From Lepisosteus oculatus (taxonomy: Eukaryota > Chordata > Actinopteri > Semionotiformes > Lepisosteidae), in contig NC_090704.1 in assembly GCF_040954835.1 (NCBI RefSeq), positions 40,800,979 to 40,864,978 of the forward strand: a stretch of DNA of 64,000 nucleotides, given 5' to 3'. Positions 44,581-59,800 of this stretch are shown here, piece after piece. The position numbers and the translations under genes are program-made. The notes beneath the pieces are model-generated. The model had not been told where the DNA came from. It searched no databases and was given only the letters and a program-made list of their open reading frames with translations. Positions within the stretch are counted from its first letter, which is position 1. Every line of letters starts with the position of its first letter.

Positions 44581-47500
44581 AGATCCCTCACCGGCAAAAC
44601 ACACTGATCGCAGCGCCTCTTTCCACGGAGTACTACAACTACAACCAAGTGTGACGGACCGATGACATTGAATGTTTCTCACCATATGTGAAGATGTAAC
44701 AAAAAAAAAATCCAAAGTACGGTGTGCGAGAAGGGTTATTTCAGTTTGATACCCTACCCCTACCCTACATCCATATCCAACGTCGCCTCTGCCAAATGTA
44801 TTAAATGATCATATATTGTTAACTGCTGAGCAGAACTTCTCGAAGATTTATCCTTTATTTTGTTTCGATTTTTATTTATTAAAATTTACATAAACTGTGA
44901 ACTTTATGTGTACATTTGTATTAATGTTCTATATAAAAAAGCAACATAAAATAAATTATATTTGATTTGTTCAACTAATATATCAGCCTTAAAATACCTT
45001 TGTGTTTTGGATTTTTTTAAGTGCACAGCAGTTGGTTTATTCTTCAACGCAGATTTTTGATTGAGTGCTACAGTTACTACTATTCGTGCTACTAATATTA
45101 AAAATTCATGGTGATTTGGTGCACATTGTAGGAAAAGCCACATAGCCCATTCATCTATTTCCTAACTGCTCCATCCAGTTCAGGGTCGTTGGTTAACTTA
45201 CCCTGGCAAGCAATGGGCACAAGGAAGGACATACCCTGGATGGGACGCCAGTCCATCACAAGGCACACAGACACAGACAGCACACACTCACACCAGAGAA
45301 TTTTCCCAGAATCCAGTTATCCTACCAGTATGTCTTTGGACTGTGGGAGAGAGCCAGAGCACCAGGAAGATAACCTACATAAACATGGAGAAGACATACA
45401 AACTCCACACAGCTAGCACCCCAGTCCAGTCTGAACCCAGGGCCCCCAGCATGGCAAGGCAAAAACACTAAGCACAGTGACATGCAGTAACTATACAAAA
45501 TCATGCACCCTTACAGACACATACAGTAATCAGTGTTGTATCTGTGTTCTGCATTTCATTTAACACAAACAGACTTTTAAAAGGGTACATTATAAGAACA
45601 GATTTGAGGATGTTGCTCGGTCTATAAATTATATCTTTATGAACGATCCTGGAATCAATGTCATCACATTTCTAAGATTAAAAATAGCACAAGGCAGATG
45701 CTACTTTTTCTACCAGCAAAGTCTACTCATTGCACAACTAACACAAGATTAAAAACGTCTATTCACAGTGTCGTATTGAATGCAACATTAAATATTCAAC
45801 CAGCTGAGCCACAAAATATTATATTTAATTTAATAATTTGATACATATAATAAAACGCAATGTACAAAATGACAAAATAATTGCATTACAAAAAGGCACT
45901 CACAGGTCTTTTCCAATAGGACAGTCTCAGTTAAGGTTATAATTCCCTTTTTGTCAGGTCTAACAGTGCTTCATACTCACGACTACTCAACTTAAGTCCA
46001 GCAGTGCAACCCAGCACTGAGGAAACAGTGCACAGTCTGGACAAGAAATTGCTGTGTTCCTGCTTGATGTGTGACTCTAAAACAAACTGGAGTATTTCGA
46101 GTGTACTACAAGAGAAATAACTAACAACTAACTTTCACAGCACTGTACCTACCAGAAAATACACCCAAAGTACAAACTGAAGCTTGCTGGTGAACAACCC
46201 CATTTGTGTTCCAAACATCTTAAGGCTTCACTGCAAAATGAAAAAGTATGAAGCCTCTTCTAGACTATACAATTTAGTGACTCAAACCCAATTATTAACA
46301 TAGAAATGCAGTCTTCTATGTAGTACTGTACTTCCAACAATTATCATGGTGTTTAATGGAACCAATGCCAAAAACAGTAACAAAAAACAGAGTTTGAATA
46401 AGGAATTTGTAAGTGGCAAAAAATCTCAAACACACATCAATGCTGTTCCTTTTCATTTCAAAAGAACGGCAGTGAAGTGTAGAATCGGTATCAAATAATT
46501 CAGTTCACAGTGTGCTTATTCCATACTCTTTGCCCTCCAGGAAGAAAATCTACTTTAGACAAAATTTTAGACTGTGAATTAAACCATCTTTTTTATACAC
46601 TTGAGGGCAGCAGTCAAAGCAAGTGTTCTTGTAAGTTGCTTTAAACCAACACCTGTTGAAGACCTGATAAAAGGGTTAAAATGCATCAGTTGACAGAAAT
46701 TGATAAAATAAGGCCGATTGGGGCCCAGCGCATCTCCTGTGGCCCTCAAGGAGCACAGATACCTACAGTACCCCTGAGGTATAAACTACCATGGCAGAAC
46801 CCTGGCAGATTCCAAGCAGAAATTGCACAAAGAGTGTCTTTGCACTGCCTGGTGCATGTTTTCAGGACATTGACAATAAAGAATACATCCCTCTGACATG
46901 AGGCAATGCAGCTCTTTAATTACTTGGGAAGGATGGCAGTGTTCATGGATTTATTACAGTAAATAAGGGCATTTTTCTCAGCAAGATAAAGGTGCAATTA
47001 TCCCCGTGACAGACAAGAGCCTGACTTGGGACAGATCTACTGATTTATAAGGTGCACAAAGGTGATGCATATGCATGGGTAAAGCTCTGGAGGCAACAGT
47101 AAATCTGGTTTACAAATAAATATCCAAACACACTCTAGCTTTCTGTCATTCTGCTACTCAGCTTCTTGGACAAAACCTCTGAGCATGTCTGCAGTTTATT
47201 ATTTCACCCTCCATTCTGTGGAAGCAGCAACAGACCTGATGACAGCCTCAGCCTGCCCATTGCTCTTTAAAAGGTTCCGTCTTCTCAAAACAAGTGTTGC
47301 GTGATCTGTTAGTTACTTCAGGACAGGTACAGGAAGCATGCTTGGCAAGCAGTGGACGAAGGGGATGTTGCTACATCCCTGTAGCAAGCAGAGAAAAACT
47401 ATTTAAACTGAAGCAGTCGCTGCATTAAGGTTTTGATGCATCATGAAAATGCGAAGAACTCCAGAGATTAGAAAATAAATATACAAGGTACAAATACTGC

Positions 47501-47685
47501 AGTTCTTAGAAAAACAAATCTGCCTGATGCAGCTCCTTTAAAAACAAGACAGTTAAGCTACGAAGCTCTTGTCCGAGACGCATTTAACTTCAATTTAAAA
47601 GTGGCTTCAGGCAAGAACGCAGAAGCATAATTGCAATCCAACGTTCTCAGCTCAGTTCTCATTCGAAAAAGACGGAGCTTTCCTC
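44581..47685. other. spacer between npb and gnav 3' ends
   Basis: The two genes converge here. The npb 3' UTR occupies the first few hundred bases (an AATAAA lies at 44950). A dispersed-repeat copy is at 45147-45480. A minus-strand AATAAA at 47200-47195 could serve gnav, whose 3' UTR must lie at the upper end. No other gene is visible. Confidence 0.5.
45147..45480 (+). repeat. fish dispersed repeat copy downstream of npb
   Basis: CCCATTCATCTATTTCC start, GGGACGCCAGTCCATCACAA, CCAGTATGTCTTTGGACTGT and GGGCCCCCAGCATGGCAA, in the family order. Confidence 0.75.
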
Positions 47686-47876
47686 TCAAAGCAATGACAC
47701 AGCTTCCAGGTTCTCCTTGATGATGGTGTCCATGACGACCTGAAAGACAATTTGCACATTGGACGTGTCTGTCGCGGTGGTGAAGTGGTGGTAGATGAGT
47801 TTGCTGGGGGTCTTATTGAGTGAGAGGAACATGCTGGCAAGGTATCGAGCAGCTGAGTCGACATCACAGTCAGCAC
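47686..47876 (-). CDS. gnav1: gnav last exon (G5 motif and receptor-contact C-terminus)
   Basis: 191 bp from acceptor CCCACAG to TGA. It encodes [20 protein letters not shown] and [19 protein letters not shown], ending [10 protein letters not shown]. The last residues of G-alpha select the receptor, so this unusual tail predicts a distinct receptor set. Confidence 0.9.
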
Positions 47877-50800
47877 CTGTGGGGAGAGCAAGCACACGGT
47901 GTTGGGACGGGCCTGCAACAGCACAGAAGCGTGACAGTCTTGTCTGCGCCTCTTCATCCTCCCTGTGTGTGAGCTTCCTCTCCCGATCCATACCACATGG
48001 CGCAGAAAACAAATAAGTCAATGAAAGCCCTCGTGTCTTTCAGTTTCAGGGAGAGCAGACAAAGTAATTTCCAACACTTCCCTCGGCAGTAAAACCAAGA
48101 TATAAAAAGCTGCATTCATCTGAAAATGCATTGTGCATACTAAAAATTATTTTTCTTTGCATGAGATTAATTTCTCAATTCTGTGTTCGGTACAACTGCA
48201 GCTGGCTGCTGTATAAAAAAGGCACATTAACTGCTTTGGACAACACATAGGCCGATAAAACAGCACATCTCCATCTATAAGCTGCTCTGTATGTATATCA
48301 CCACCAGCAATTCAAAAAATGAAAGAACACACTAGACATTGCGGAAAAGAAAGGAGGAGAAAAACATCTCAGTAACAATATAAAAAATTCACTCATTTCA
48401 AATGGTAACTGAATCATTTCCATGTATTATTTATAAAGCATAGCTTGCCCATGGTAAGATTGAAAAATGCATGATTACATTTCGATCCCTGCAGATCGGA
48501 AAAGGGTATGTATAAGTAAGGTGAAGAGGGCAGATTAGTTGACCCTTAGTTATAAAATCCAATCTTTCTTCCCTTGCCTCCAAATTGAGATTAGCATTAA
48601 GAGATATTTTGATTTTTTGATGCCTTGTCAACGGTATTGTCTGGGAATCACCAAAGCACATGGGTTGGTAGGTGGAGGCACTTGCTTCTGGCTGAGGATA
48701 CTCACAGAAGGAGGATAGAACACAGAACAACACTGGACTTTCAGTCATCTTTCTGACCTGTAACTAATAAGTGCAACTGGAATACGACTTCATTTTGTAA
48801 TTTTGTTTTATCTGTTCATGCAAGAGGGGTACGACACATGTGACAATGGCCACTGGCCCAACACAACTTGCAGAAGGCGATTTATAGCAGAGCCCTGGCA
48901 TGCGGAACATCTGATTTAATGAATAAGGGGGAAGAACATGCCAAACAAAACAAAAACTTTTCCAGTCCAAGTCCTGAAATTCTAACGTTTTGAGTAATCC
49001 AAAAGATCTTCATACAACTTGAATATTCTTCTTCTGTTATTTCAAATTTTAATCTATCCTTCCAATATTTTTGGTTTTACAAAAAATTAATTTTGATCTA
49101 CTCACTGCCATTGCAGAAACTAACAGTAATCCGGAAGTCAAAAGGGAAAGTGAATGTTTCGCTGGAGTACAATGGGAACATCTTTAAAAAGATCTTCATT
49201 AGGGGTTGCCAACACCACAGGCTTCTGAAGGCAGTGAAAAGCTGCTGTGTGCAAACATAAATATTGTTAATTATAAAAGCAGCCGTAGTCCCATACAACC
49301 CTGTATCCTCAATATAGGAGGGTCAAAGGAGTTCATCGCTGCTGCTGAGGGAAAACCATCACGTGGAACTCTAAAGGCAATCATGGGAGGAAATGAGAAA
49401 TAAAAAGAGTTACAAAATGATTGGGAGAAACGGATGCAGTCTGAAATGGGTCAGGTTCACGTTACGGTGCTGAAATTCTCCACTTTAATGAATGAAAATC
49501 AAATGACTGAGTCAACAGACAGTAAATTATTGAGTTAATCTCTCTTGGCTACATACCACAAGGCAGAGGGTGCCTAAAAGTTGCCTATCATATCCATAAG
49601 CACACATCCTCTTTTCATCAGCCTTATGACGAGGGCTGTTTTAAGATGTGTCGCAACATATCAGCAAAAACTACAACTGCAGAACATTGTTGTCAAGGGC
49701 ACTATCTAATCCATCTCAGTGGAGCCTCACATTCAAGGGAAAGCTTCATGGAGAGTTAAAAGTCCGGTAAATTATTTAAAAGGAAGCCTGCATAAAATTC
49801 CAACACCCCAAATCCCCAGCGTTGTCACTACACGAGACATCTTTCAACAATCTATAGTAATTACAAAAAAGTAGAGGTACAAAAAGGTGTAATTGTTGTA
49901 CAAAAGCGATTATCAAATGTACCAAGAGCAGAACTCTCATTCATTCTGTTTAGGTCTAAAATTCCTAAGGTACCAGGAGTTGTTTTTATTATAATTTTTC
50001 AAATGAAAGAATTTATGTTATTTTGCCCGTCTTCCATGCTTTTTACACCAGGCATTTAGCTCATTGTAGAATGAATTCTGAGGATCATAGTGCTTTATTT
50101 AGATTAGCAAGATATTTTTATATCTAAAGATTAATCTAATGTTATTATTATAGCACCATTCATGATATACAATTTAAAACAGACCTAGATTACACAATAG
50201 ATCAAATGGTCAGGGAATATATATCACAATGATTACTTCTGAACAAAGAAATCTTGACAGAGGTTACAATTATTTCTGGAGAGCGCACACACAAAGCTGG
50301 GAGAAATACATTCAACCAAAATCACAAATTGTGCCACCAATGGCACCATATGCACTTGGCGACACCCTCGCCACCTTCTTCCTCTGTACGTAATCTTACA
50401 GAGCTGTCACATCTTCGTTTACCTCCAGATATGCCCTCAGGGAAATCTCTCTCTTAGAAGGTCTTGAGTTAAATGAAATGGTGACAAAATCGGAAAACTC
50501 ATGCAGGCACCACCTGCCATGGTTATTTCTCTGCATCCTTCTCCAGACCCATAGTATGATCCGCCCAACTCACCCTCTAGTCTCCTTAGTGAGGAGCAAG
50601 CATTGCTAAACACTTGATATGGACCCGATAGAAGCCGGCTTGAAAGAGGCAGGTACTGTATCTAGGTGGGGCACACAATTGGGTTCGTATATCTTCGGCA
50701 ATAGTATAGTTTCTCTGACACAGCTAGCATCTAACTTCTAATACAACTGGGCAGTTATGAGTAACAGCATACTCTGCAGTTATTGTGTCAGTTGTCCCCA

Positions 50801-53800
50801 CATTCAAAGCTCTAAATAATCTGTGCACACCTATAACAAAAAGTTGGTAAACAGCCTAATTTTTTGTAATGAAAACTTTTACACCAAGAACAGACTTTGC
50901 TAGCTTTTCTATTTCTGCACCAGACCCATAAATATACACATCACCATCTTTGTCTAGAAACAAAATTTTACTAATGAAATGACATTCAGAAACAAACCAC
51001 CTTTCAGGCTTGTGTTGTAAGGGTGCTTTGTATTGTCCTGCCTACAAACATTGCCATTCGAGACTGAAGAACAGTTTGGACACAGAGAAAGATGCTGGAC
51101 TTCAGTTAAAAATTAGATTCTGATGTTTATTAGCACCTAAATAATACTTAAATTCTATCAATTTAATGTGAACGGCGAAGAACAACAAATAACAGCACTG
51201 TTAATCGGATTACCTTGTCAAAACAGATTGACCCACAATCAATAAATCCATGAAATTTGACGGTTTCACCACAAAATCAATATCTGCACAACAGTCAAAT
51301 AAACAAATGATTTAACGTGGTTCCATTTGTCCTGCAATTTCCTCATGACCATAGTATATTTGTGAAAATGTCAATTACTACATTCCTAAAATGTCAATTA
51401 GTACATTAATTTCATAAGGAGATCTAACAAATTCCATGTAAAATACTTCAGTTGTCCACGTGTATATTGAGGATTTGAAACGGTCTTTCCACAAAACAAA
51501 AATGTTTTCCGTTACTGTGTCAAAGCCTCTGAATCATGACAGAAAGTACATACCAATGGTGCACAAAATTTCAGTATTTGTTTAGGTTAATGCTTCCTGT
51601 TGGCTTATCCGTGTACAGTTGTACATTTACAGAGTCTGTAATTCCAGAATGACTTTATCTGTCTGTGATGCTTTTAAGTAGCCATATGTAACAGGACTCA
51701 GACGTACACAGCCTGCTCTGGAAGATATAGTGCAAGCGATTCAAATGATCACTGGAGGTTCTTAAAGCCTATTAACGAGGTATATTAAGAGCACAGGAGT
51801 GAAATCTCAATCACTGGCGCTACTTTGGTAACGACCAATTCTCGAATTCTTGAACTGCAATCGACGGTCGCTAATAAACACGTTTCTTTGATAGTGGAGC
51901 AGGATAATCAGTTACCCACCTCTGTATTGTGGGAGGTACAGTCTCAAGTGTCTCCCAGAGTGTAAAATCTTTTCTTGAAAAAGATCGATTTTGTTCAGAA
52001 ACAAAATCTGTAAAGAAAACAAACAGAAGAATATTAACCAGACAGGCGCCTCTACCTTCTTCTCATGAAACAGCCAGCTGCCAAAATGGAAGTTGAGAAA
52101 CAATTACCCCCACTGCAAACTATACTAACATTATGGCAAGGATAACACTAAAACCAAGCTAAATCTTCAGAGACCTCCCTTTTTGTTAAATAAACAATAT
52201 AATTTATGAGCCTCTGTTAATAAACTGATCAATATGAATAGTATGGCACGTAAATAATATGACTAACAGACAGTATAATCACTGTGGTCCTGCCCTTATG
52301 GATTATGAAAGTATATGCAGGCTGGAGCAAGCAAGTTGGATTACAAACAGCAAAATTACACATGCAAAAAAAATCTCAATTTAATAAATTGACTAAGAGG
52401 CAATAAAAATGAACAAATATCACTTCTAATATTAACTTATGGTTTAATGCCACTTGGTACATTTGTAATCTTAACTGCTGGAATTTAGCAAAACTTTATC
52501 TTTGGAAAACCACATACATATGCACAAGTCCTCCCAGTGTCATTATACTTTTTGTTCGCATTACAAGAATACGCAGGGTTCATCACCAGAAAGTTATTTG
52601 CTAAATAACCACTTCTAATCACTGCCAAAACTTGTTTCTGTCTTGTCATAAACTTCTTGCGTCATAAACCAGCCTGTCTTCCTGCTCAAACTAGGGTCTT
52701 CTGGCAACTTGAAAAATAGCCTTTTGTTGTTGTTGACCAATTAAAAGCCTGCAGTTGCAGGCGTTCTGTGAACACCTACGAAAATGAATAAATAAACAAC
52801 ACACTTGTAATTAAAACTAAACAAGGCAGGAAGGAGCGTTGAAAGGCTAAGGGGTGGTCTAGGCAGCCAACCTAATGATGTAATTAAACAAGCACAGCAG
52901 GCAAAAACTAACCATAATTTATCCCTATCTGGCCACCAGCTGATGACTAATGCTGCATTATAACAGGCTAAATGAGACCAATTAAACAGGCTCGTTACAC
53001 GCTTTTTAACAGTAACTCGGACTGTCAAGCAGAACTGAAATTATCCTCCACACCTAAATTATGCCTTGCATTTTAATTACAAATGACAGAAGCAATTAGA
53101 GGGAGAGCTATAATAGCAACCAAGCTGAGGTGAGGAAGGTCACGGGCTTTAATCACGGCAATATAAATCGCGGGCGTTGTTAGCCAAGCAAGACTCTGCG
53201 CCACATCTTATGGAATCTCATAATTGGAAGCTTCCTCTGATAAAGCCACTGCCTTCACCGGGACGAGAACTTCAGTAGATGCCATTAAGGTTTCTTGTTT
53301 TCTGACAATTAACAGTTCATCGAAGTGAAGGAAATACAAAGGGCTTTTCAGACTCCGAAGATGAGACTGCCGAATGATGGCTTTCATCGTGCCCTTGCGA
53401 AAAAGGGTTGCAGCGCGGCTGTCACGCTCACACTCCGCGTCTCGGTCAACACGGAGATCGTGCTGAGGAACATGCCGTGCTCTGTGTGTAGGTGAATATA
53501 ATCACAACCAACACTTTGCAAAGGTCATTCTGGTGTGCTGCAAAAGCATGGTGACTTTCTCTTACAAGCTGCAGAAAGATTTCAAAGTTAACTGAAGGTT
53601 CCATTTCTCCATCATGTTTCAAGCAATGTCATCTTCAAATTGCAGCATTCCCTTAGTTACAACACAAACGCACATCAGGCACAGACAATATCTGGTCAAT
53701 AGCACTTATACAAATGCAGAAACTTGATGCCTTTAGACTGTATTTAAACAAATTGGTTTTGGGCTGTTCTAATATGGAAGAGCTTCAGACCTGATCTCTG

Positions 53801-56800
53801 GAAGTCTGTGTGTCAAGTTTTAATAAAATATCTGTGGCCCTCAGACCAAACATAAAACTGACAGAATAACAGGAAAACAGCTGTTTAGAAGTAAGAGTGT
53901 AAGTTTGAGATACAGTATACTGTATTATGAGCACTTCTTGATTCCCTCCTGTGATTTTGCAGGTACTTATGCCAGTACTTACCATTGATGTACTTTTGAA
54001 GAACACGTTATTGCAGATCGAAGAAAAAAGCTTCAGGCTTTCTTGAAGACGATTCTTTGGAGAGAGACAAACATTAACGGGTTTTGAGAGAGATGGTGAA
54101 CGGAACCATCCATCAATGTACTTTTCTCAACTTTGTTCAGACTAGCATATGGTCATTTTTATGAAGTAACGTAACATGAATAATGAAACAAATGTTTTTA
54201 GGTGAACAACTGAAATATGTTAAAAAAACCATACTTAGCAATACCACCACGAAAAGATAAGATTACAAAAGAGGAGGACCTCTTCATGGGAATATAAAGT
54301 AAAGTAACCAATAATGAACTTTGGACCAAAGATGACAAAATATATGTTCTCACTGTACAGTGCTGTAAATATATCCCACTACCTCCTGTCAAATGGAATT
54401 GCTCTGAGGCAAAGGAACTGCCGCCCAAGAAACACTGTTACCAGGACACTATTATTTTAAAAGTATAGCCACATAAAACTCTGTGTTAACATCAAGTTTA
54501 ATTGAGTACTGCTAGAGTTTGGATTTGGCAGGAGGAAAGCAGATTTCTCTGGTACTGTGCTTGAATGTTGGCACCGAGAGTGGCGGGTGCAGTCATCAGC
54601 GCGATGGTCATGGTGGTATGGCGGCAGATTCCTGGGTGCTCACCATGGAGGAGTCTTCCACCAGAGTCATGTCATAGCCACTGAGGGACACCACGAACAG
54701 CACCGCCCTGACATCCTCAAAACAGCTGATCCACTTCCTCCTCTCTGTCCGCTGCCCTCCCACGTCATACATCCTAAACCAGAGACGAGGAAAGGCAAAG
54801 TGCCACAGGGGAGAGTTGCATGAACACTGCCCAACGAATCGGAAGCAAAATCATACGATAGCTGAACACACCATCCAGCTAACGCTTCCGGACATTCTCC
54901 AGATTTGCATTTAACACTTATTATATGGCACCTCACTGCACCTTGATGAGATGGGAGCTGTGGAACTCCCTGGCGATTAGTTTGAAAACATGACATCAAG
55001 AAAAATGAAAAACACCCGATACCTGTTCTGCTGCACAGAAACCGTGACATGCACTGCTTGTCATTATAGAAAAAAGAACAATAATCTACCCACTGCACAC
55101 CATAAATCACTAGAACTATGCAAAACGACCCGTCTTTCCTGCGTGACAGACTTGACGACTGCTCTCAAAGTTAATACTCCCTGCAGGCAGCCAAACGCAG
55201 TCAGACAGCTGTTTTTCTTGCTCCTTTTTCTCCCACTGTAGGACCTCTTGCTCGGAAATAACCATTTGGCCATTTGCACAGCAGTTAACACTGGTGATCT
55301 TAAAACAGGTTAAAAACACTCTTCAGAAAGAGACAAAATGGGATCACTGAGGCTCATCAGAATAATTGAAACAATGCTAAAGAAAGGTCTGTGGTTGTTT
55401 TTTTTTTGCATTTGAAAACAAGGCTGCTTCAGAAAACTTGTAAGAACAAGTTTTAATAAACCCACCACCTGGTGGTCTAGTGGTAAGACAGCTGTTTTTT
55501 TCTCTCATTTGTACAGGTCAGTTAAGAACTGAGTAATGCAAGGAACACAGCGATCAAATGGCCCATCAGGAATTGACCAAACTTAATACATACAGTGGTT
55601 ATCTTGGTATTTATGTAAATTTCATCTATAGTATTTCAAATTAAATCTATCAAGAAATTTATAAAATCTGCTTGAGGCCCTGGGGGAAGCATGGCTCACT
55701 TGTTAAAGCACAGGAGTGCGTTTTATTGATTCCCTCAACACTCACGCACAGTGTAAATGATGCATGGGACCTTTAGTTCCACTTCATTTTTCAAAATTAA
55801 TGCTTTTGTTTGTTTGAAAAGAAAGCAAAATGAAAAACTTTATTGGTATTTCACTGCTATGAAATATAATTCCCTCCATAGTTCACTTTTTTATTACATG
55901 GGAGAATTTACAGCTGAAACTACATCGAGAAAGGGGGAATTTTAAACACAGCTCAAGGTTGCTTCTTATTTCTAAGGCAACTGATTAAAGAAATCAGGCA
56001 TTGGCTCATACCTTTGCTGCTATTTTCGGTATTAAATATGAAATATATTAATGTGAGCAACATAACAGTGCCGTCTTCATTTAACAAGCTTGGTTTCACA
56101 AAACATTCATGAAGAAGACCTTTTATTTATTCTAGTTTGACCGTTTCACACTTCTGGAAAAAGAAATGATTGTAATTTGGACAACATATGCCATCTACCT
56201 TTGCTTCCTCTCTCAAAAAATTAGGATGTTCTGAAAAAGAAGATTCCATCCCTTTAAAACATTTGAGAGAAAAGTTTAACTATATAAGCAGTTCAATCAA
56301 GATTTAATATGACGTGCATCACTCAACATCAAGAATTCTTTTGTTGCTAACAGCCACTTATCATTTTTTAATTACCGGGCCCCTTGATCTGCAAATGGAG
56401 CCTCTTAAGACAAAGCTTCCTAATCTCTTTCCCATTCTAGGAGGTCAGAATGGAGCCTTTCAGATTCTTCCAGGCGTCAAGTCAGTCACTGCTCATTGCG
56501 CTTTTCAGTATGCTAATGCCTCTCACTGCAACGCCGGACGCCTTTCGTGGAACAATCTGATGTCAGGGATTAATAAACCGCTCCGCTCACTTGATTTTCA
56601 TTGCATAGTTAATTATCTTTCAAACAAAAAAAAACACAGAGTGGCAATATCTCAAAAAGAGGGAGCCGGGGAGTGTCATTATACCAGCCTGGACCCAGGC
56701 AGAAGACAGGCCCAAAACCTCGCCCACTGGAGACGTCCTGAACTACACACTGAGTCTCAGCGCAGGCTGAGAGAGTGAATTCTTATTTTTCAGTTTAGCA

Positions 56801-59800
56801 TATATATATATAAATAAGACAACCTTATGGAATCATTAAATCTGAAAAAACACCTTATACACCTGATTTGATTTGTTTATAACCCTGAGAACATTAAGGA
56901 CGGTATGAGAATCACTGTGGCGTGTTGTGTATTCTATCAATTTAAACTCGTCTATGGAGCTCGCTGTTACAAACATCAGGCACACCAATGTAAACATCTC
57001 GCTTGCATACAGCAATTAAAACACAAGTTCACAAAACTACTGTTCAATTACAAAGACGCCTAGAAAGGAATAGAAAATGTTATACATCGCAGTTGTGCAT
57101 TTTTCACAACTAACCTATAAAATGAGTGACAAAAGTGAGTAAGGATACACGTGGGATTCGTACAGTTGACTGCTTATCTGAAAACATGCTACTAATGAAG
57201 CTGCTCTTTCAAGTTCTTGGATAAAAACAGGAAAATTCTGTTTCTCATTCCGATTTGCTTTGTTCAAAATCTTCTTTCAGGCCTCATACATCCTCAGAAT
57301 CTTTCCACAGCTCCAGTTGCACTGCCTCTTGAGATCAGAGAATAACAAAAGATCACCGTTTGGTAATAAAGGAGACAAAATATATTCAATAAAAATAAGT
57401 GCTGGTATTTAAAACACTATTAAAACATTCATGATCTTTTATCGGGTGATGCATGGCACTTATATAAGAGAAGGTTAAATGATGTGTCATTAGACAGCCT
57501 CCAATAAGCATCTCATGAAGCACCTGCATGACATTGGTACCAACGGTAAAGAGGTTTATAAACAGATCGTCATACAGTCAAAGGCACTAAAGCCTCCATA
57601 GCCTTCAAATACCTTTGAAGGTAGAGCAGAACACTGTTCAAGAATGTGGAAGCTATACACCAACTATTCACAAGTACGAACGCTATTGTAATCGGCTTTT
57701 GCCATTAGAAAATAGACACTTATTACAAAACCTTTCAAGGGTTTTCTCATAGAATTACTGAAGGATCATGGTAGCATTAAGCCATTACGGAAATATTTTG
57801 TGGACTTATCAGAAAATCCTTCCTGGGATTCTTATATTTCGCTCGGTGGACGTGGTCAGGGTTTTGACGAGATCCACTGTGAAGGATCCCAATTTTGGGG
57901 GTGTGCTTGACAGAATTCATAATGTCAGCTGCACGGCTTTATCAGCACCTGAGATGGTGAGAAAGTTCAGCAGCCCCCACAGTCACCATTTGCCAGGAAA
58001 ATGACAGTGCCTGTGGAGGAGAATGTGCCTAATTTTGACAACAACTTTTAAAATAACAAGGGCAATTTAATTGTTTTGACAAAAGAATGCATGCTTCTGT
58101 GAGCATGCTGTCATGAGAATTAAACCACGTACTGCCATCAATACCAAGGTGCTAGGGGACCAGTTACAAATGTTTAAAGCAGGCTGTGGGGAGAATTTAA
58201 AGCTTTTAGAGGACATTAAATCCACTGTCTATATTAAAGCTCTTAGTAAGTGCAGCAACAACAAATCTCAGCAGTGTGTGCTAATTATTGAAGAATGTTA
58301 TTCTAATTTGTACATCAGGTTCCATTGGTGTCATGGAAATGGTGTCAGCTCATTAACACTGTACTTCAAAGCGGACAATTAATATAAAGCACCCTTATAG
58401 GAACTGACTCTATTTTGACAGTAAAGGAGAGGTTAAAAATTGACAATTGTCAACGTATTCCAGCATTTCTTAAAGCACAATTAGAGAATATTACACATTG
58501 AGCAAAGATTTACTAGCCATGTGTATGTGAGGGCGCCCCCTAGTGGGTATAAAATAAATGTGTCCGTGTTGCGTGAATGAAAACATCAGATTACTGCAGC
58601 AAAACATTTTTAAAACTTTCAAAGGCTCGATAATGCCGGGAGGAGGGGGGGGGGGGTCAACTGCGAGAAATGCAAATAAAAATCAATAATTTCCAGTTTG
58701 TGAAGTGATCACCCATCCTCCTCAACACCTCCAGGAATCAATTCAGCCAGATTAGTCAGTTGAGAACAATGACAACCTGGAGACACGACAGGACATTTTA
58801 CTGAAGTAATCTGATTGAAGTACCTCGCTGAAGATTACAACTGCATCTCACCACACGGGGAAGAACTTTTGGACGTCTCTCTTGCAGAGCTCATAGAGCA
58901 CCCACGACTCGTGGCATAAACTAATCAATGTTTCATGGCTGATTCATGCTTTTATTGGCAGCCCTGCAGCAAACCTGATATCTCAGTAAACCCAAAGAAG
59001 GGGGAAGAGATTAGGACTCCTTGGGAGGGAAAAATCAGTACTGATGCTATTTCAGGTTTGCGGGGGTGTTCCACTTTTCTTCTCTATACAGTATATGCCC
59101 ATGAAAGTCTAAAACATCTACTCACTGGTTCTAGGCTGCTTCAATGTCAAGACACCAGATTACAAAACATCACATTGGAAACAGAATCCTAAAAAGAATA
59201 TATTCCTACTGCATCTTAAATTAATGACAGTAAAACTTTTTTATTCCTTTGATGGTCTGTATTAATGGTTTTACAGCCCTGGTCCTAGAGGAACACTGCA
59301 AACTGTTTTTTCGTTGCAGCTGAGTTCTACATCTCCACGGTTAATTGATGACTTTATTGAGCTGCTTCCTTTAATTTAATTTGCAATTTCCTGTCTGTCC
59401 TGAGTGGTAGAAACAACCGACTTCAAGGGTTTTGTTTCCAACAAATTTAACATATAGAATTGTGCACAGCCTCAAGCACATCAAGGTGCTTGCTCTTATT
59501 TCTGACTAAACAGCTCTTAATTACTGTTGATGATCAGACATGGGCACGAATAACTTTGTATCAGATACGTCCACGGTGTTTTATCGTTCCACAGAGTGGG
59601 TAAGGTGCAGCTGGTCACGTTTCAGACGGCACACCTGAACGAGGGCTGTTCTGAAAATCAGAAACTGGTACAGGGCCGATGCCAGTTACAAATTCCATTT
59701 TACCTTTCAAGAGCTGGTCACGTTTCAGACGGCACACCTGAACGAGGGCTGTTCTGAAAATCAGAAACTGGGACAGGGCCGATGCCAGTTACAAATTCCA

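Noticed and set aside
56314-56778. 154-codon plus-strand ORF in a gnav intron
   Set aside because: No recognised motif, mixed composition, no homologue known to me; more likely chance in a repeat-poor segment.
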